This document shows, piece after piece, positions 19,172 through 27,888 of a stretch of 64,000 nucleotides of DNA. A program made the position numbers and the translations under genes. The stretch is from Gammaproteobacteria bacterium (GTDB taxonomy: Bacteria; Pseudomonadota; Gammaproteobacteria; SG8-11), in assembly GCA_024641505.1 (NCBI GenBank), contig JAHECY010000221.1, positions 18,199 through 82,198 on the forward strand, in the 5' to 3' direction. Each line of letters opens with the position of its first letter. Positions within the stretch are counted from its first letter, which is position 1. The notes below the pieces were generated by a model. That model saw only the letters and a program-made list of their open reading frames with translations. It did no database searches and was not told the DNA's origin.

Positions 19172-20515
19172 CTACTGTTTCACAGACACGATCAGATCCA
19201 CGCGTCGGTTAGTGGCGCGTCCGGCTTCTGTTTCGTTGGATTCGATCGGGTGTGACTCGCCGTAGCCCACATACTGAATCTTATAGGTGGCTCTCAGAGA
19301 GAAAAGATAATTAGCCACCGCGGTGGCTCTCTCTGTTGATAACTTTTGATTCACATCGGAGGATCCGATGGAGTCGGTATGACCTTGCACTACCACCAGG
19401 TCTGCGACCAGTTTATTGATGATTTCATGAATCTTGGAGATCAATAACCTGGAGTATTCGGGAATGACCGCGGTACCGGTTGGAAAGTTAATGCGCTTGA
19501 GTCTAAATACCAGTTTATTTCCCTGCTGGTACACCAAGGCATCTTCCGGTGACAACATCTTCTGCGCATCATCCATCGCCTGTTGGAACCGGACTTGGGT
19601 CGATGCCAGGGCTAACTGCTCTTCCTGGGTCTTAAGTTCGCCTTCTTTTTCCTGTAACGTCTGTTCAGCGGACTTCAGGTTAGCTTCCAGTTTTCCGACA
19701 TTGGTGCTTAATTCGCCCAGCGCCCGCTTTTGTTTGACTATTTGTACGGCGATATTTTCCGGAGTGCCTTTCGCTCCCTTGATAACATTCATGACATCGA
19801 CCAGCAGTGTCGCGCTGGTCAGGGTATCATCAACACTCTTGCGATAAATGTCAGGGTTCCGTGGGCTCTGAGCGATTATGTTAATGGCAGTCTCGTAATC
19901 CAGTGAAGCCGCTTGTAATGTTCGTGGAGACAGGTCATCGGCATTTTCATCCCTGGCCTGTTCAATCGCCTGTTTGGCGCCACTGAGTTCCCGGAACTGA
20001 ACCGCCTTTACTTCCAGTACCAGATATTTTTTTTGAAGTTCTGAGAAATCTTCAGGGGAAAGCGTTCGGCTGAATAGTTTCGTTTCACTTCTCAGGTCGT
20101 CGTCAATATCCGCCATGCTCGCGATGAGCACATTATTGCTGCGCACACCAGCCGCAAGCGCGGACTCTCTGGCGACGAGAATACGACGGGCAACAGCGAT
20201 TCTGGGATTGGCAATGTTCCGCGCATCCTGAAAAAAAGCCTTGGCTATTGCGGCATTTTCCAGAATGCTCTCTCTTGGCGCCCCCTTCTTTAAATCCTGC
20301 CGGGCGTCCGCCAAGTAGCTATTTCCCTGGGTGTACTCTTCATTGGCCAACACATCGATCTGGTCATGCTGCGCCGCTCTCATTATTTGCGTCACTTCAG
20401 CAATGGCTTGCTCCGGATTATTACCTGACTCGAGTTGTGCCATTCTAGGGGTGGCGCAGCTTGCCGACAAAGCAATAATCAGGACAATCAACAGAGAATT
20501 AATGACTTTTTTCAC
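19172..20515 (-). CDS. OmpA-family lipoprotein with N-terminal DUF4398-like helices
   Basis: 447 residues from a GTG at 20515, chosen because GGAGAG sits about 8 nt upstream and the resulting N-terminus is a lipoprotein signal (lipobox SASC); a longer frame from 20683 would bury the signal. The mature protein starts with a helical region like DUF4398, continues with a long coiled coil (about 280-320) and ends in an OmpA peptidoglycan-binding domain (VVVQGHTDSIGSSDVNQKLS, ERATAVANYL, GRATNRRVDL). This predicts an outer-membrane anchor reaching the cell wall. The gene is convergent with the hybrid kinase operon. Confidence 0.88.
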   Translation of the reverse strand: MKKVINSLLIVLIIALSASCATPRMAQLESGNNPEQAIAEVTQIMRAAQHDQIDVLANEEYTQGNSYLADARQDLKKGAPRESILENAAIAKAFFQDARNIANPRIAVARRILVARESALAAGVRSNNVLIASMADIDDDLRSETKLFSRTLSPEDFSELQKKYLVLEVKAVQFRELSGAKQAIEQARDENADDLSPRTLQAASLDYETAINIIAQSPRNPDIYRKSVDDTLTSATLLVDVMNVIKGAKGTPENIAVQIVKQKRALGELSTNVGKLEANLKSAEQTLQEKEGELKTQEEQLALASTQVRFQQAMDDAQKMLSPEDALVYQQGNKLVFRLKRINFPTGTAVIPEYSRLLISKIHEIINKLVADLVVVQGHTDSIGSSDVNQKLSTERATAVANYLFSLRATYKIQYVGYGESHPIESNETEAGRATNRRVDLIVSVKQ

Positions 20516-21304
20516 AATAAAGCTCTCCAAGTTCCAGAATCCGGTGTTACGTGCGCATAGAAAATGCACAAAAATCAGTGTAAATACATACAGATAAAGG
20601 GTTCTTTGCGCCGTTGACAGAACATCCTTACATGGCTCCGGCCAGCGCATCCCGGGTCCAGCGGGTCCCTGCGACAAATTCATCTTTTTAAATATACTCT
20701 TTTCGGCAATTAATTTCGATACGCTTCTGAAGCATATATTAAATCAGCCGGGCCCATCAAATTGACCAGTGAACCCGAGATTGTGCCAGCGCCGTGCAGT
20801 TGAAGCCAATGCGGCGACCGGGTTCCATCAGCGGACCGGAGCACGGTGAACATTACAGGTCATACTCAATGCTGGAGACCACAACAATCTGGAAGATAAC
20901 AAACCAATTTCAAATACCCGATGTGACTCGCGGCATCAAGAGAAGAGTACCAAGTAGTTTCGTCTACCGGATATCCACTGTTACCAGTTTTTCATAAATA
21001 CTGAACATGCCTTGCGGTTCTTGATCTGTCTTATATGGGTATCATATCTCTCGTTAGCATACTGGCACTATCAAGAATTTTGCACGCGGTGCATTGTGAC
21101 CGGCTGCAATATTGTTCAACAATGATGCACTGGTGCTTCGCGTCATGTTTCTCGTTTGGCACAGCGCTGGCCGTGGACTTAACTGGCAGTAGCCTGTATT
21201 CTGCTCGGGCCGTGGAATAAGGGATTGCGGTTTCTTATGCTGACTGACGCTTTTGTTGCCAGCACGCAATTGCAGGATATATGGATACAACGCGAGGAGC
21301 TACA
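20516..21304. other. Intergenic region between divergent genes
   Basis: 790 nt between the OmpA-type gene (minus) and an exported-protein gene (plus). No conserved open frame, tRNA or strong hairpin was recognised. It must contain promoters for both genes. Confidence 0.5.
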
Positions 21305-22183
21305 ATGAAAAGAATAGTTCGTTCAAAAATCGTACTGGGTGCGTTACTACCAGCGTCATTACTGATTGGTGGAGTTGTGAATGGCGCAGCGCTGGCGGGC
21401 ATACCATTACCGCCGCAGGATGCTCTGGTGACAACGATCATCGACAAGTCGGTGATCCATGGCAGTCTGGCTCATGATCCAGAAGGTAACCTGGTCTACG
21501 ACAAGGCGGGCAACGCCCGGTTCCAATACACGGGTAAGATCTTTTCTGTTGATACCAATGCCCGTACCGGTGAGCTCACCGCCATGGAAAAACCGATCGG
21601 CAGGATTGAGGGTGAAGCGGCATTTCCCAAGGAGTTCGTCGCGCTGTCCGCCGGTGTAAATGCACTGATGGATGCGATGATGAACGGCACCTGGGATGGA
21701 ACCATGCCGCAAATGCCGTCTGTGGTGCCATGGACCTGCAATCACTGTTACATGACTGCGGGTGGTACCACCTATGTGTCCATCGTTGACGTGCTTGACC
21801 AGGACAGTGAATTTTACAATGCGGATCTGGCTGCTAAGTTGGACGCAGCCCTGATCGACGGTGCCGCCGGGGCGCTTGACAGTATGCGCATGCAAGGTCG
21901 TGCTTTCACCGGGTTGACGCCTGCGTCGTTTGATGCCGTTACCAGAACCATGTCCGTGCGCATGGCGGGATGCTCAGCGCTGGTCGCCATCGACGGTACG
22001 CTGGCGGGCCAGGTAGGAACACTGTGCATGAACGCCACGGCCACCTTCGATGTCAGCGGCGCCATTGCAACCTTTGATCTCAGCGCCACGCCACCGACGC
22101 AGACCGGCTATGTGCCCACATCAACGATCAGTGCGGACGGTTCTTCGAACTGCATTACTGTGATGCACACCCCCACCATGTGA
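21305..22183 (+). CDS. Exported protein of unknown function with CxxC motif
   Basis: 292 residues from ATG 21305, preceded by GAGGAG at a spacing of about 6 nt. The N-terminus is a Sec signal peptide (positively charged MKRIVRSK, hydrophobic core, possible cleavage after ALA). I do not recognise a family. The mature protein holds a CNHC motif in the middle and three further cysteines towards the C-terminus (AGCSAL, GTLCMN, SNCITV), suggesting disulfides or a metal site. Segments such as NAKF/NARFQYTGKIFSVDTN are beta-rich. A strong terminator follows 30 nt after the stop, so the gene is monocistronic. Confidence 0.75.
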   Translation: MKRIVRSKIVLGALLPASLLIGGVVNGAALAGIPLPPQDALVTTIIDKSVIHGSLAHDPEGNLVYDKAGNARFQYTGKIFSVDTNARTGELTAMEKPIGRIEGEAAFPKEFVALSAGVNALMDAMMNGTWDGTMPQMPSVVPWTCNHCYMTAGGTTYVSIVDVLDQDSEFYNADLAAKLDAALIDGAAGALDSMRMQGRAFTGLTPASFDAVTRTMSVRMAGCSALVAIDGTLAGQVGTLCMNATATFDVSGAIATFDLSATPPTQTGYVPTSTISADGSSNCITVMHTPTM

Positions 22184-22212
22184 TCGTCGCACACCTACCG
22201 AGTACGCACCGG

Positions 22213-22243
22213 AAACCCCGTGATCCTTCACGGGGTTTTTTTA
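22213..22243 (+). terminator. Intrinsic terminator after the exported-protein gene
   Basis: Ten-bp perfect stem (22213-22222 AAACCCCGTG with 22229-22238 CACGGGGTTT), a 6-nt loop and a run of T's to 22242 on the plus strand. Confidence 0.92.
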
Positions 22244-22465
22244 TGGTCTGCGGTGCTGGTGTCGGCGTGTGATAGTGGATCGTAGTTGAATGAGGCCATG
22301 GTCACAGAATCGGTGTTTATTTCAGGGTATTGCCTGAATAATCAACTGGCGATAAAATGACCACCATTGTGTTACCACACCAACGGGAGTTTAGGTTTTG
22401 TACTGGGATCTCAGGTATTTTCCGGACCGGCGGTCGTGCTCATCTGATTCGCGATAGCAGTACTC

Positions 22466-23944
22466 ATGAAGCGTCTCGACTTATTTAAGCCTCTGTTTTT
22501 TATAATAGTTATTGTTGAGGGACTGTTCCTTGGGGTGAGCCATCTGCAGCCGGTAATCGTTGCTGTTACCGGCAGCGCCGCCTATCCCCCAATAAATTAT
22601 GCATTAAGCTATTTGCTGATTGTGGCGCTATTTTTCGCCTACATGCCCCATGTTTCCAGGGGCAACAAGAACAAGAATTTAGCCATTTACGGAGCTACCC
22701 TGATATTTTTCGCGGTTTGTGTCCTGGGCATATCTTTGGCCGGCGTTTGGGGATGGCAAGGGTTTTTCTGCGGCGTCCTGGGCGGGTTTATTCTGGTGTT
22801 GGTGAGCCTGGTGTGGTTTTCCGCATTGATTGATTATCTTGGCGTGTTCTTCAAGCAGTTCACTATAAATCCGACGAAATTGTCTTCCCTGCCGACCAAG
22901 CATGGGCATCGCTTACTGGCGCAATGCAACACGGCTTTCATACCCACCAAGAGTCTTTTCTTCTATGCATGGATCATCTTCGTGGTTCCAGGGTTGTTTC
23001 TGCAGCTGTTTCCCTTGGGATTGATCGTGTTTTCTTATGCGGATATGCGCGCTACTGGCGATTCCGCGATTTCGCTGACGGAGGTTATTCCGTTGGCGGG
23101 TTTATCGTTTCTGGGTATTACAATCGGGGCTACACTGGTCTGCATGTGGTGGTCCATCATCGTTCCGCGCTGGCGGTTGTTGATTCACTCCCTGGCGGGA
23201 GATGCTATCGAGGCCATCTACGAGTTGAACAGCAGGGGAAATTTATTCATACCCTACCCGAGGAACCATTGGAACGAACGTCTCGAACTGCATGAACCTG
23301 GTTATCATTATAAGCTGATTGAATTAAGTAAGAAACCGGCGCTGTGGACCTTCGATCCCGCAAAAAAACACGAGCGGGGATATATTGATCCGCAAAGTAT
23401 TGTCAGGTATGACCAGGCGGACAAGATACTGCATGCACTCTTCATTATCCTGGCTGTTCTTGCGTTGATACCCTATTTTGGAATCGTCACCGAACCGGAT
23501 GCGCCCCAAAGCGTGGCCTGGCACTATCTGGCGGCGCCGGCATTCGTGAGTATCTATATTGGAATGCTGATTTTTCCCCGGCTAAGGAAATACCGCTGCC
23601 CGGCGCACCATGCCGGAAAGGTAAGGCGATTGCCAACCCTGATTTACTCCGCGCTATTTGCCGCTGTTTTTACCGTTGTGGCGTCCGAATATCTGGTATT
23701 GGCAAATGCATTACTTCCCGGGGGGAAAGCTATCAGTGTCAGTGGCACGGTCGTTGGTAAATATAGCGTAACTGGCTTGGATCGCCATCGAATTGTACTG
23801 GATTCGGCAAACACTTATGGGTATCCCAGAATTTTGTCCGTCAGTCCCGACAAATTTCATGAACTGGCGATTGGTGATCAGGCGCAAATCACCACGCTCA
23901 CCGGCCCGCTGAAATTTGAGTATCAATGGATAAATCTTTACTGA
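22466..23944 (+). CDS. Polytopic membrane protein of unknown function
   Basis: 492 residues with about nine hydrophobic helices and a large hydrophilic section (about 255-320) with aromatic and charged residues (YPRNHWNERLELHEPGYHY). Near the C-terminus, after the last helix (about 392-415), is a small beta-rich domain (SVSGTVVGKYSVTGLDRHRI). The overall layout, helices with a mid-protein soluble loop and a small C-terminal beta domain, recalls DUF898/YjgN-like or other envelope proteins, but I see no diagnostic motif. The gene stands alone, 260 nt after a terminator. The start at 22466 has only a weak ribosome site. Confidence 0.7.
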   Translation: MKRLDLFKPLFFIIVIVEGLFLGVSHLQPVIVAVTGSAAYPPINYALSYLLIVALFFAYMPHVSRGNKNKNLAIYGATLIFFAVCVLGISLAGVWGWQGFFCGVLGGFILVLVSLVWFSALIDYLGVFFKQFTINPTKLSSLPTKHGHRLLAQCNTAFIPTKSLFFYAWIIFVVPGLFLQLFPLGLIVFSYADMRATGDSAISLTEVIPLAGLSFLGITIGATLVCMWWSIIVPRWRLLIHSLAGDAIEAIYELNSRGNLFIPYPRNHWNERLELHEPGYHYKLIELSKKPALWTFDPAKKHERGYIDPQSIVRYDQADKILHALFIILAVLALIPYFGIVTEPDAPQSVAWHYLAAPAFVSIYIGMLIFPRLRKYRCPAHHAGKVRRLPTLIYSALFAAVFTVVASEYLVLANALLPGGKAISVSGTVVGKYSVTGLDRHRIVLDSANTYGYPRILSVSPDKFHELAIGDQAQITTLTGPLKFEYQWINLY

Positions 23945-24378
23945 GCTGATGGGTTCACGTCGTCCACATATCATCCCTGAATAAACTTTGTCACCGTACG
24001 GTATTCGTTCAAATCACCGTGCCATCGCGCGTGCTCGTTGATTCCCTCTGCCGTGCGCCAGAAAAAGTGTGACCTGCAGCGCAACTTCGGTATTACCGCC
24101 GGAATAATTGAAAAATGGAACTATTGCGGTAAAGAAGTCGGTGCCTCGGACGTTAATTAGAGGAGTTGCCAGAACAGCGCAATTAAACATATAAATCGGG
24201 TGGTTGTAATCGAGAAGTCGTCGGTAGCGGTTTCCGCAGGACAATTACGTCGATAATTTTTAAGGAACAGTGCATGAAACAGCTGAATGAACGGTTCCTT
24301 TATATTTGTGCTTGCTGATGCCTGATTTTGGCCGTGCATAGCGCTAAACAATGATTCGATCCTCAGAGAGATAGAACC
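23945..24378. other. Intergenic region, no gene seen
   Basis: 434 nt between the unknown membrane protein and the coiled-coil/VWA operon. No convincing open frame or strong hairpin was found; it should carry the operon promoter. Confidence 0.5.
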
Positions 24379-25800
24379 ATGGAAAGCATATATCTAATTC
24401 CCAGCATGCCGGCGTTATCCATCGCCATTTTGGTGGTGTTCAGCATGATTTTCCTGTTTTTCGCCAGGGAGCCCGTCCATAAAATGTTCGACGCTTTATC
24501 GGAAGGTTCCGCCGGCGGATTTCGAAAAATGGCGGCCTGGACCAAAAAAGCCGCCGAACAAATGCGCGAGAAGGACCGCAAAGTACTGCTGGAATCCGGG
24601 ATTGCCCATATCCAGCATAAAATTCTCGAAGAGTTCACCAAGATAGAATCGAGTAACTCTAAGACACTGGCCGACTATCCGAAATTACAGCTGAAGCTGG
24701 ATGAGGAACTCGACACCATCAAGACCGATTACAAGGAATGTGGTCAGTCAAGCCCACAGGCGCCGGGCTGGGGAGAAGTAGTGGAAGTTATTTCCCGGGC
24801 CAAGGATACCGCGGGCGACCGGATCATTGAAAAAATGCTGACCGAGATTCACAAGTCCGCCTTGGCGAGCGAAAAGAAGGCATTGGCGGAATATCGTGAA
24901 GTCGCTGGTAAACGCCACAAAATACTCAGTTCCATGGCGCCGGTATGGAAGCGCATGGAAAAAATCGGCAGCGATATTTGCACGAAAATCGATCATGTCA
25001 TCGAGACCAACAGCCGTATCGATAAATACATGGATGAATACGCCAAAATGAGCAAGGCGGAGGCGGATTCAATTGATATGCTGTCCTCGCGTGTTACCAA
25101 GCTGTTTATCGTTTCACTGGTGGTCATTGGTGCGGGTATCGCCGGTGCGTTTATCAACTTCAATCTCATCGCGCTTCCCATGTCGGAATTGGTTCCGCAG
25201 GGAACCAGGGTCGCCGGCATGGCGGTATCCGAAATATCAGCATTGGTAGTCGTGGTCCTGGAACTGGTATTGGGCATATTCCTGATGGAATCAATTGGGG
25301 TAACCAATACTTTTCCGCAGATCGGTGCGATGACTTCCGGCAAGCGCAAAATCATATTTTATGGAACTTTGGTAGGGCTGTTTTTCCTGTCATCGGTAGA
25401 AGCCTCGTTGGCAGTACTCAGAGAGCATCTAGCGGAATCCAACATGGCGCTCGAGCAGGCGCTCGCCGGGGCCGAGAAAGCAAAAAGCAGCAGTGGTGTC
25501 GGTGGTTCATCGAATATCACGGTAGTTGGTCAGGCAACGCTTGGCTTTGTGTTGCCCTGGATTCTGGCCATGATCGCCATTCCTCTTGAAATGTTCATCG
25601 AGGCCAGTCAGCACGCGTTTGCCCGCATGTATACGCTGTTGATTACCCTGATTGGACATTTAGCCAATGCTTTGGCCTATGTGTTTGAAGGGGTGTTTAA
25701 AGTGGCCGCCCATCTATTCGATATCTTCATTATTATACCGCTTAAAGTCGCCGAGATGATCGGTTCCAAAAGCGGATCCGGTATCCAAAGGACATCGTGA
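24379..25800 (+). CDS. Coiled-coil polytopic membrane protein, unknown function
   Basis: 473 residues with an unusual plan: one TM helix at the N-terminus (ALSIAILVVFSMIFLFFA), about 200 residues of charged alpha-helical coiled coil (KKAAEQMREKDRKVLL, then YREVAGKRHKILSSM), then a cluster of about five TM helices (about 238-262, 282-305, 325-345, 385-410, 418-455). The helix cluster is rich in small residues (VVIGAGIAGAF). No enzyme motif is visible. The stop codon shares one base with the ATG of a VWA-like lipoprotein gene, so the two products probably act as one membrane complex. MotA/ExbB- or ZorA-like roles were considered, but the family is not recognisable from sequence. Confidence 0.8.
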   Translation: MESIYLIPSMPALSIAILVVFSMIFLFFAREPVHKMFDALSEGSAGGFRKMAAWTKKAAEQMREKDRKVLLESGIAHIQHKILEEFTKIESSNSKTLADYPKLQLKLDEELDTIKTDYKECGQSSPQAPGWGEVVEVISRAKDTAGDRIIEKMLTEIHKSALASEKKALAEYREVAGKRHKILSSMAPVWKRMEKIGSDICTKIDHVIETNSRIDKYMDEYAKMSKAEADSIDMLSSRVTKLFIVSLVVIGAGIAGAFINFNLIALPMSELVPQGTRVAGMAVSEISALVVVVLELVLGIFLMESIGVTNTFPQIGAMTSGKRKIIFYGTLVGLFFLSSVEASLAVLREHLAESNMALEQALAGAEKAKSSSGVGGSSNITVVGQATLGFVLPWILAMIAIPLEMFIEASQHAFARMYTLLITLIGHLANALAYVFEGVFKVAAHLFDIFIIIPLKVAEMIGSKSGSGIQRTS

Positions 25801-26477
25801 TGATTATTAATAAGCGATATTTACAATTTATACCAATGCTGGCGGTTCTGGCCGTTGTCGGGTGTTCCGACAACAAGGCCTACGAGACCTCAATTTGCGT
25901 GCTCGCTGATGTATCAGGGACTTATGCCAAGGAAAAAGACAGCATGGTAAAAATTATCAAGGCTGGCGTCATTCCCAAGCTGAATCCCGGCGATGGTATG
26001 TTCCTCATCGCGATCGACAGCAACAGTTATACGCAGGACAATCTGATTTCCAAAATGACCCTGGATTATCGACCCACGGAATCCCAGAAGCAGAAACTGG
26101 CATTTTCCAAGTCGCTGGACAAATTCGCGGAAAGTGATCGTCAGTCCACGCACACGGATATCAGCGGCGCCATGATGCTGTGTTCGGATTACCTGAAGGA
26201 CACCAAATCGGGCACCCAGATCATTTTTGTGTTCAGTGACATGAAAGAAGAGTTACCGCCCGGGTTAAAGCGCAAGTTTGACGCGGATGAATTTGTCGGG
26301 ATCAATATTGCCGCGATGAACGTCATCAAGCTGGGTAAGGACAGCGCTAATCCACAGGTATACCGGGAAAGAATGGATCATTGGGAAGATTTATTCAAGA
26401 AGGCGGGCGCGAAAAGCTGGAATAACCTGCTCGATCCCAAAAAGTTTTCAGAGTTTTACGACTCGATCAAATCCTGA
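25800..26477 (+). CDS. Lipoprotein with von Willebrand factor A-like domain
   Basis: 225 residues from ATG 25800 (AAAGGA about 7 nt upstream). A lipoprotein signal ends at VVGC (Cys22). The mature protein resembles a VWA domain: the first MIDAS segment is LADVSGTY (Asp37, Ser39, Thr41, a Thr where Ser is usual), a Thr lies in HTDISGAM (about 119), and the third Asp in FVFSDMKEE (about 147) follows a hydrophobic strand. A metal-dependent protein-protein contact in the periplasm is therefore likely. It is translationally coupled to the coiled-coil membrane protein gene. No wider operon is present, and a nested hairpin follows 22 nt after the stop. Confidence 0.8.
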   Translation: MIINKRYLQFIPMLAVLAVVGCSDNKAYETSICVLADVSGTYAKEKDSMVKIIKAGVIPKLNPGDGMFLIAIDSNSYTQDNLISKMTLDYRPTESQKQKLAFSKSLDKFAESDRQSTHTDISGAMMLCSDYLKDTKSGTQIIFVFSDMKEELPPGLKRKFDADEFVGINIAAMNVIKLGKDSANPQVYRERMDHWEDLFKKAGAKSWNNLLDPKKFSEFYDSIKS

Positions 26478-26499
26478 TATTGCCCGACACGCAACTTGG

Positions 26500-26538
26500 T
26501 TGCACGGGCGGACCCCGGTCGGTCCACGACCCGTGCAA
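26500..26538 (+). terminator. Nested inverted repeat after the VWA gene
   Basis: Outer stem TTGCACGGG (26500-26508) pairs with CCCGTGCAA (26530-26538); an inner GGACC/GGTCC stem lies inside. There is no T-run after it, so it is either a terminator needing other factors or an mRNA 3'-end stabiliser. Confidence 0.6.
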
Positions 26539-27075
26539 CTGAATGTGCAATAACAAATCTCCAGTCAGTAACATTACGCGCGTCGTGACGCAATCGGTTG
26601 GTTCGAGCGATACGCTGAACCGGTCGCGAGAGGCATGCACACCGGCGACATACTAATACCGAGCTTTATTAAACGCGCTGCCAGCCGACCAATCAACTCT
26701 TCATATCGTGCTCTCGCATTACACATCTTCCCGGGTCGCCCGGTCGTGGCAAGTTGCCATGGTTGATGTTCGTCATTTCAATTTGAAAATCATTCACATT
26801 GCCGAAACAATCTGTCACCCATAAAGAATTGGTGTGTCTTGGATCCAGACACTTTTCGATACATCGGTGTTCGGCGGAACAGCGCGTGCTGATGCCGTTG
26901 AAATGATAATATTTGTGTATAAGTGACGTGATGTTGTCACACCAATGCCGGTCCACAACGTCGTAGCAAATTTTACTGTTGACAAAGGTTCACGGGGTTT
27001 AGTCTCGCCGGGGACGATTACATCAATAGTCAACGAGTTTAATGGTAAATCTGTGGTAGCACCGACGGAGGCATT
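26539..27075. other. Intergenic region, no gene seen
   Basis: 537 nt before the bacteriohemerythrin gene. Only short open frames without ribosome sites are present. A TTGACA hexamer at 26979-26984 has no well-spaced -10 partner. Confidence 0.45.
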
Positions 27076-27498
27076 ATGGGACACATTACGTGGGATCAAA
27101 AGTACAGTGTTGAAGTAGAATTGCTTGATGGTCAACATCAGCTGTTGTTCAAGATCATCAATCGCTTCTATGATGCTATGGAACGTCAGGAATCTACCGA
27201 AAATTTGGACAAATTATTCGGAGATGTTCTTGACTACACCAGCATACACTTCCAGGTCGAGGAATCATTAATGCGGCTGGGAGGCTATCCCGACTTGGAG
27301 CAGCATATGGAGGCGCATAAGAAACTGGTGGAACAAGCCGTGGCACTGCATTCTGATATCAAGATTGGTAGCAAATCCGCAGGCCCCAAGGCCATGGAGT
27401 TTCTGAGAAACTGGTTGGAGAAACACATCATGGGTGTAGATAAAAAATACGCACCTTACATTAGCGATGAGAAGCTGGCAAAGAAAAGGTCCGCCTAG
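27076..27498 (+). CDS. Bacteriohemerythrin
   Basis: 140 residues forming a single-domain hemerythrin. All seven expected di-iron ligands are in place: His21 (DGQHQLLF), His58 and Glu62 (HFQVEE), His77 and His81 (LEQHMEAHKKL), His117 and Asp122 (HIMGVDKKY). Such proteins bind O2 reversibly and serve oxygen delivery, sensing or scavenging in microaerophiles and methanotrophs. GGAGG lies 6 nt upstream of ATG 27076. The gene is monocistronic, with a hairpin about 45 nt past its stop. Confidence 0.95.
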   Translation: MGHITWDQKYSVEVELLDGQHQLLFKIINRFYDAMERQESTENLDKLFGDVLDYTSIHFQVEESLMRLGGYPDLEQHMEAHKKLVEQAVALHSDIKIGSKSAGPKAMEFLRNWLEKHIMGVDKKYAPYISDEKLAKKRSA

Positions 27499-27543
27499 GC
27501 AAACAAGTATTTTCGCGCAGGTGCAGCTGGTGGGCGTGGTTAC

Positions 27544-27567
27544 ACCGGGACCAGGAGAGGTCCCGGT
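27544..27567 (+). terminator. Hairpin after bacteriohemerythrin gene
   Basis: Perfect 9-bp stem (27544-27552 ACCGGGACC with 27559-27567) and a 6-nt loop AGGAGA. There is no T-run after it, so termination is likely but not certain. Confidence 0.6.
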
Positions 27568-27888
27568 CGTCCATTACGCCAATCTGGTTACCGTGAAGAC
27601 TTCAAAGTTACTTAAAATTTATTAAGAAATATCGCGCTTATATCAGGCTAACCCCTTAAGGCATTGGTAATGTTGCGTAACTTCGATGTTTAATAACTGC
27701 TGTCAAGCTGCGATGACGGCAATAAAAATTCCACTAATCGCGCCGTGTTATGAAGGTTCGCGCCGATCCGCTTTCTGCCGATTTCTTCATCAGTCACGGT
27801 AAGGCGGTTGCTTCCTATACCAGTATTACCGTTGTTTCCGTTATACTTGCCGAGAGCTCGACCCGCTCGCATTAATAGGACGTAAACA
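27568..27888. other. Intergenic region, no gene seen
   Basis: About 320 nt upstream of the propeller lipoprotein gene, AT-rich around 27600-27640. No gene recognised; it probably holds the promoter. Confidence 0.45.

Noticed and set aside
21720..21760. CNHCY segment of the exported protein read as a c-type heme site
   Set aside because: The heme motif needs CxxCH; here the residue after the second Cys is Tyr.
24379..25800. MotA/ExbB or ZorA protein
   Set aside because: The helix order (1 + coiled coil + cluster of 5) does not match the MotA/ExbB core and no conserved proton-channel residues were recognised.
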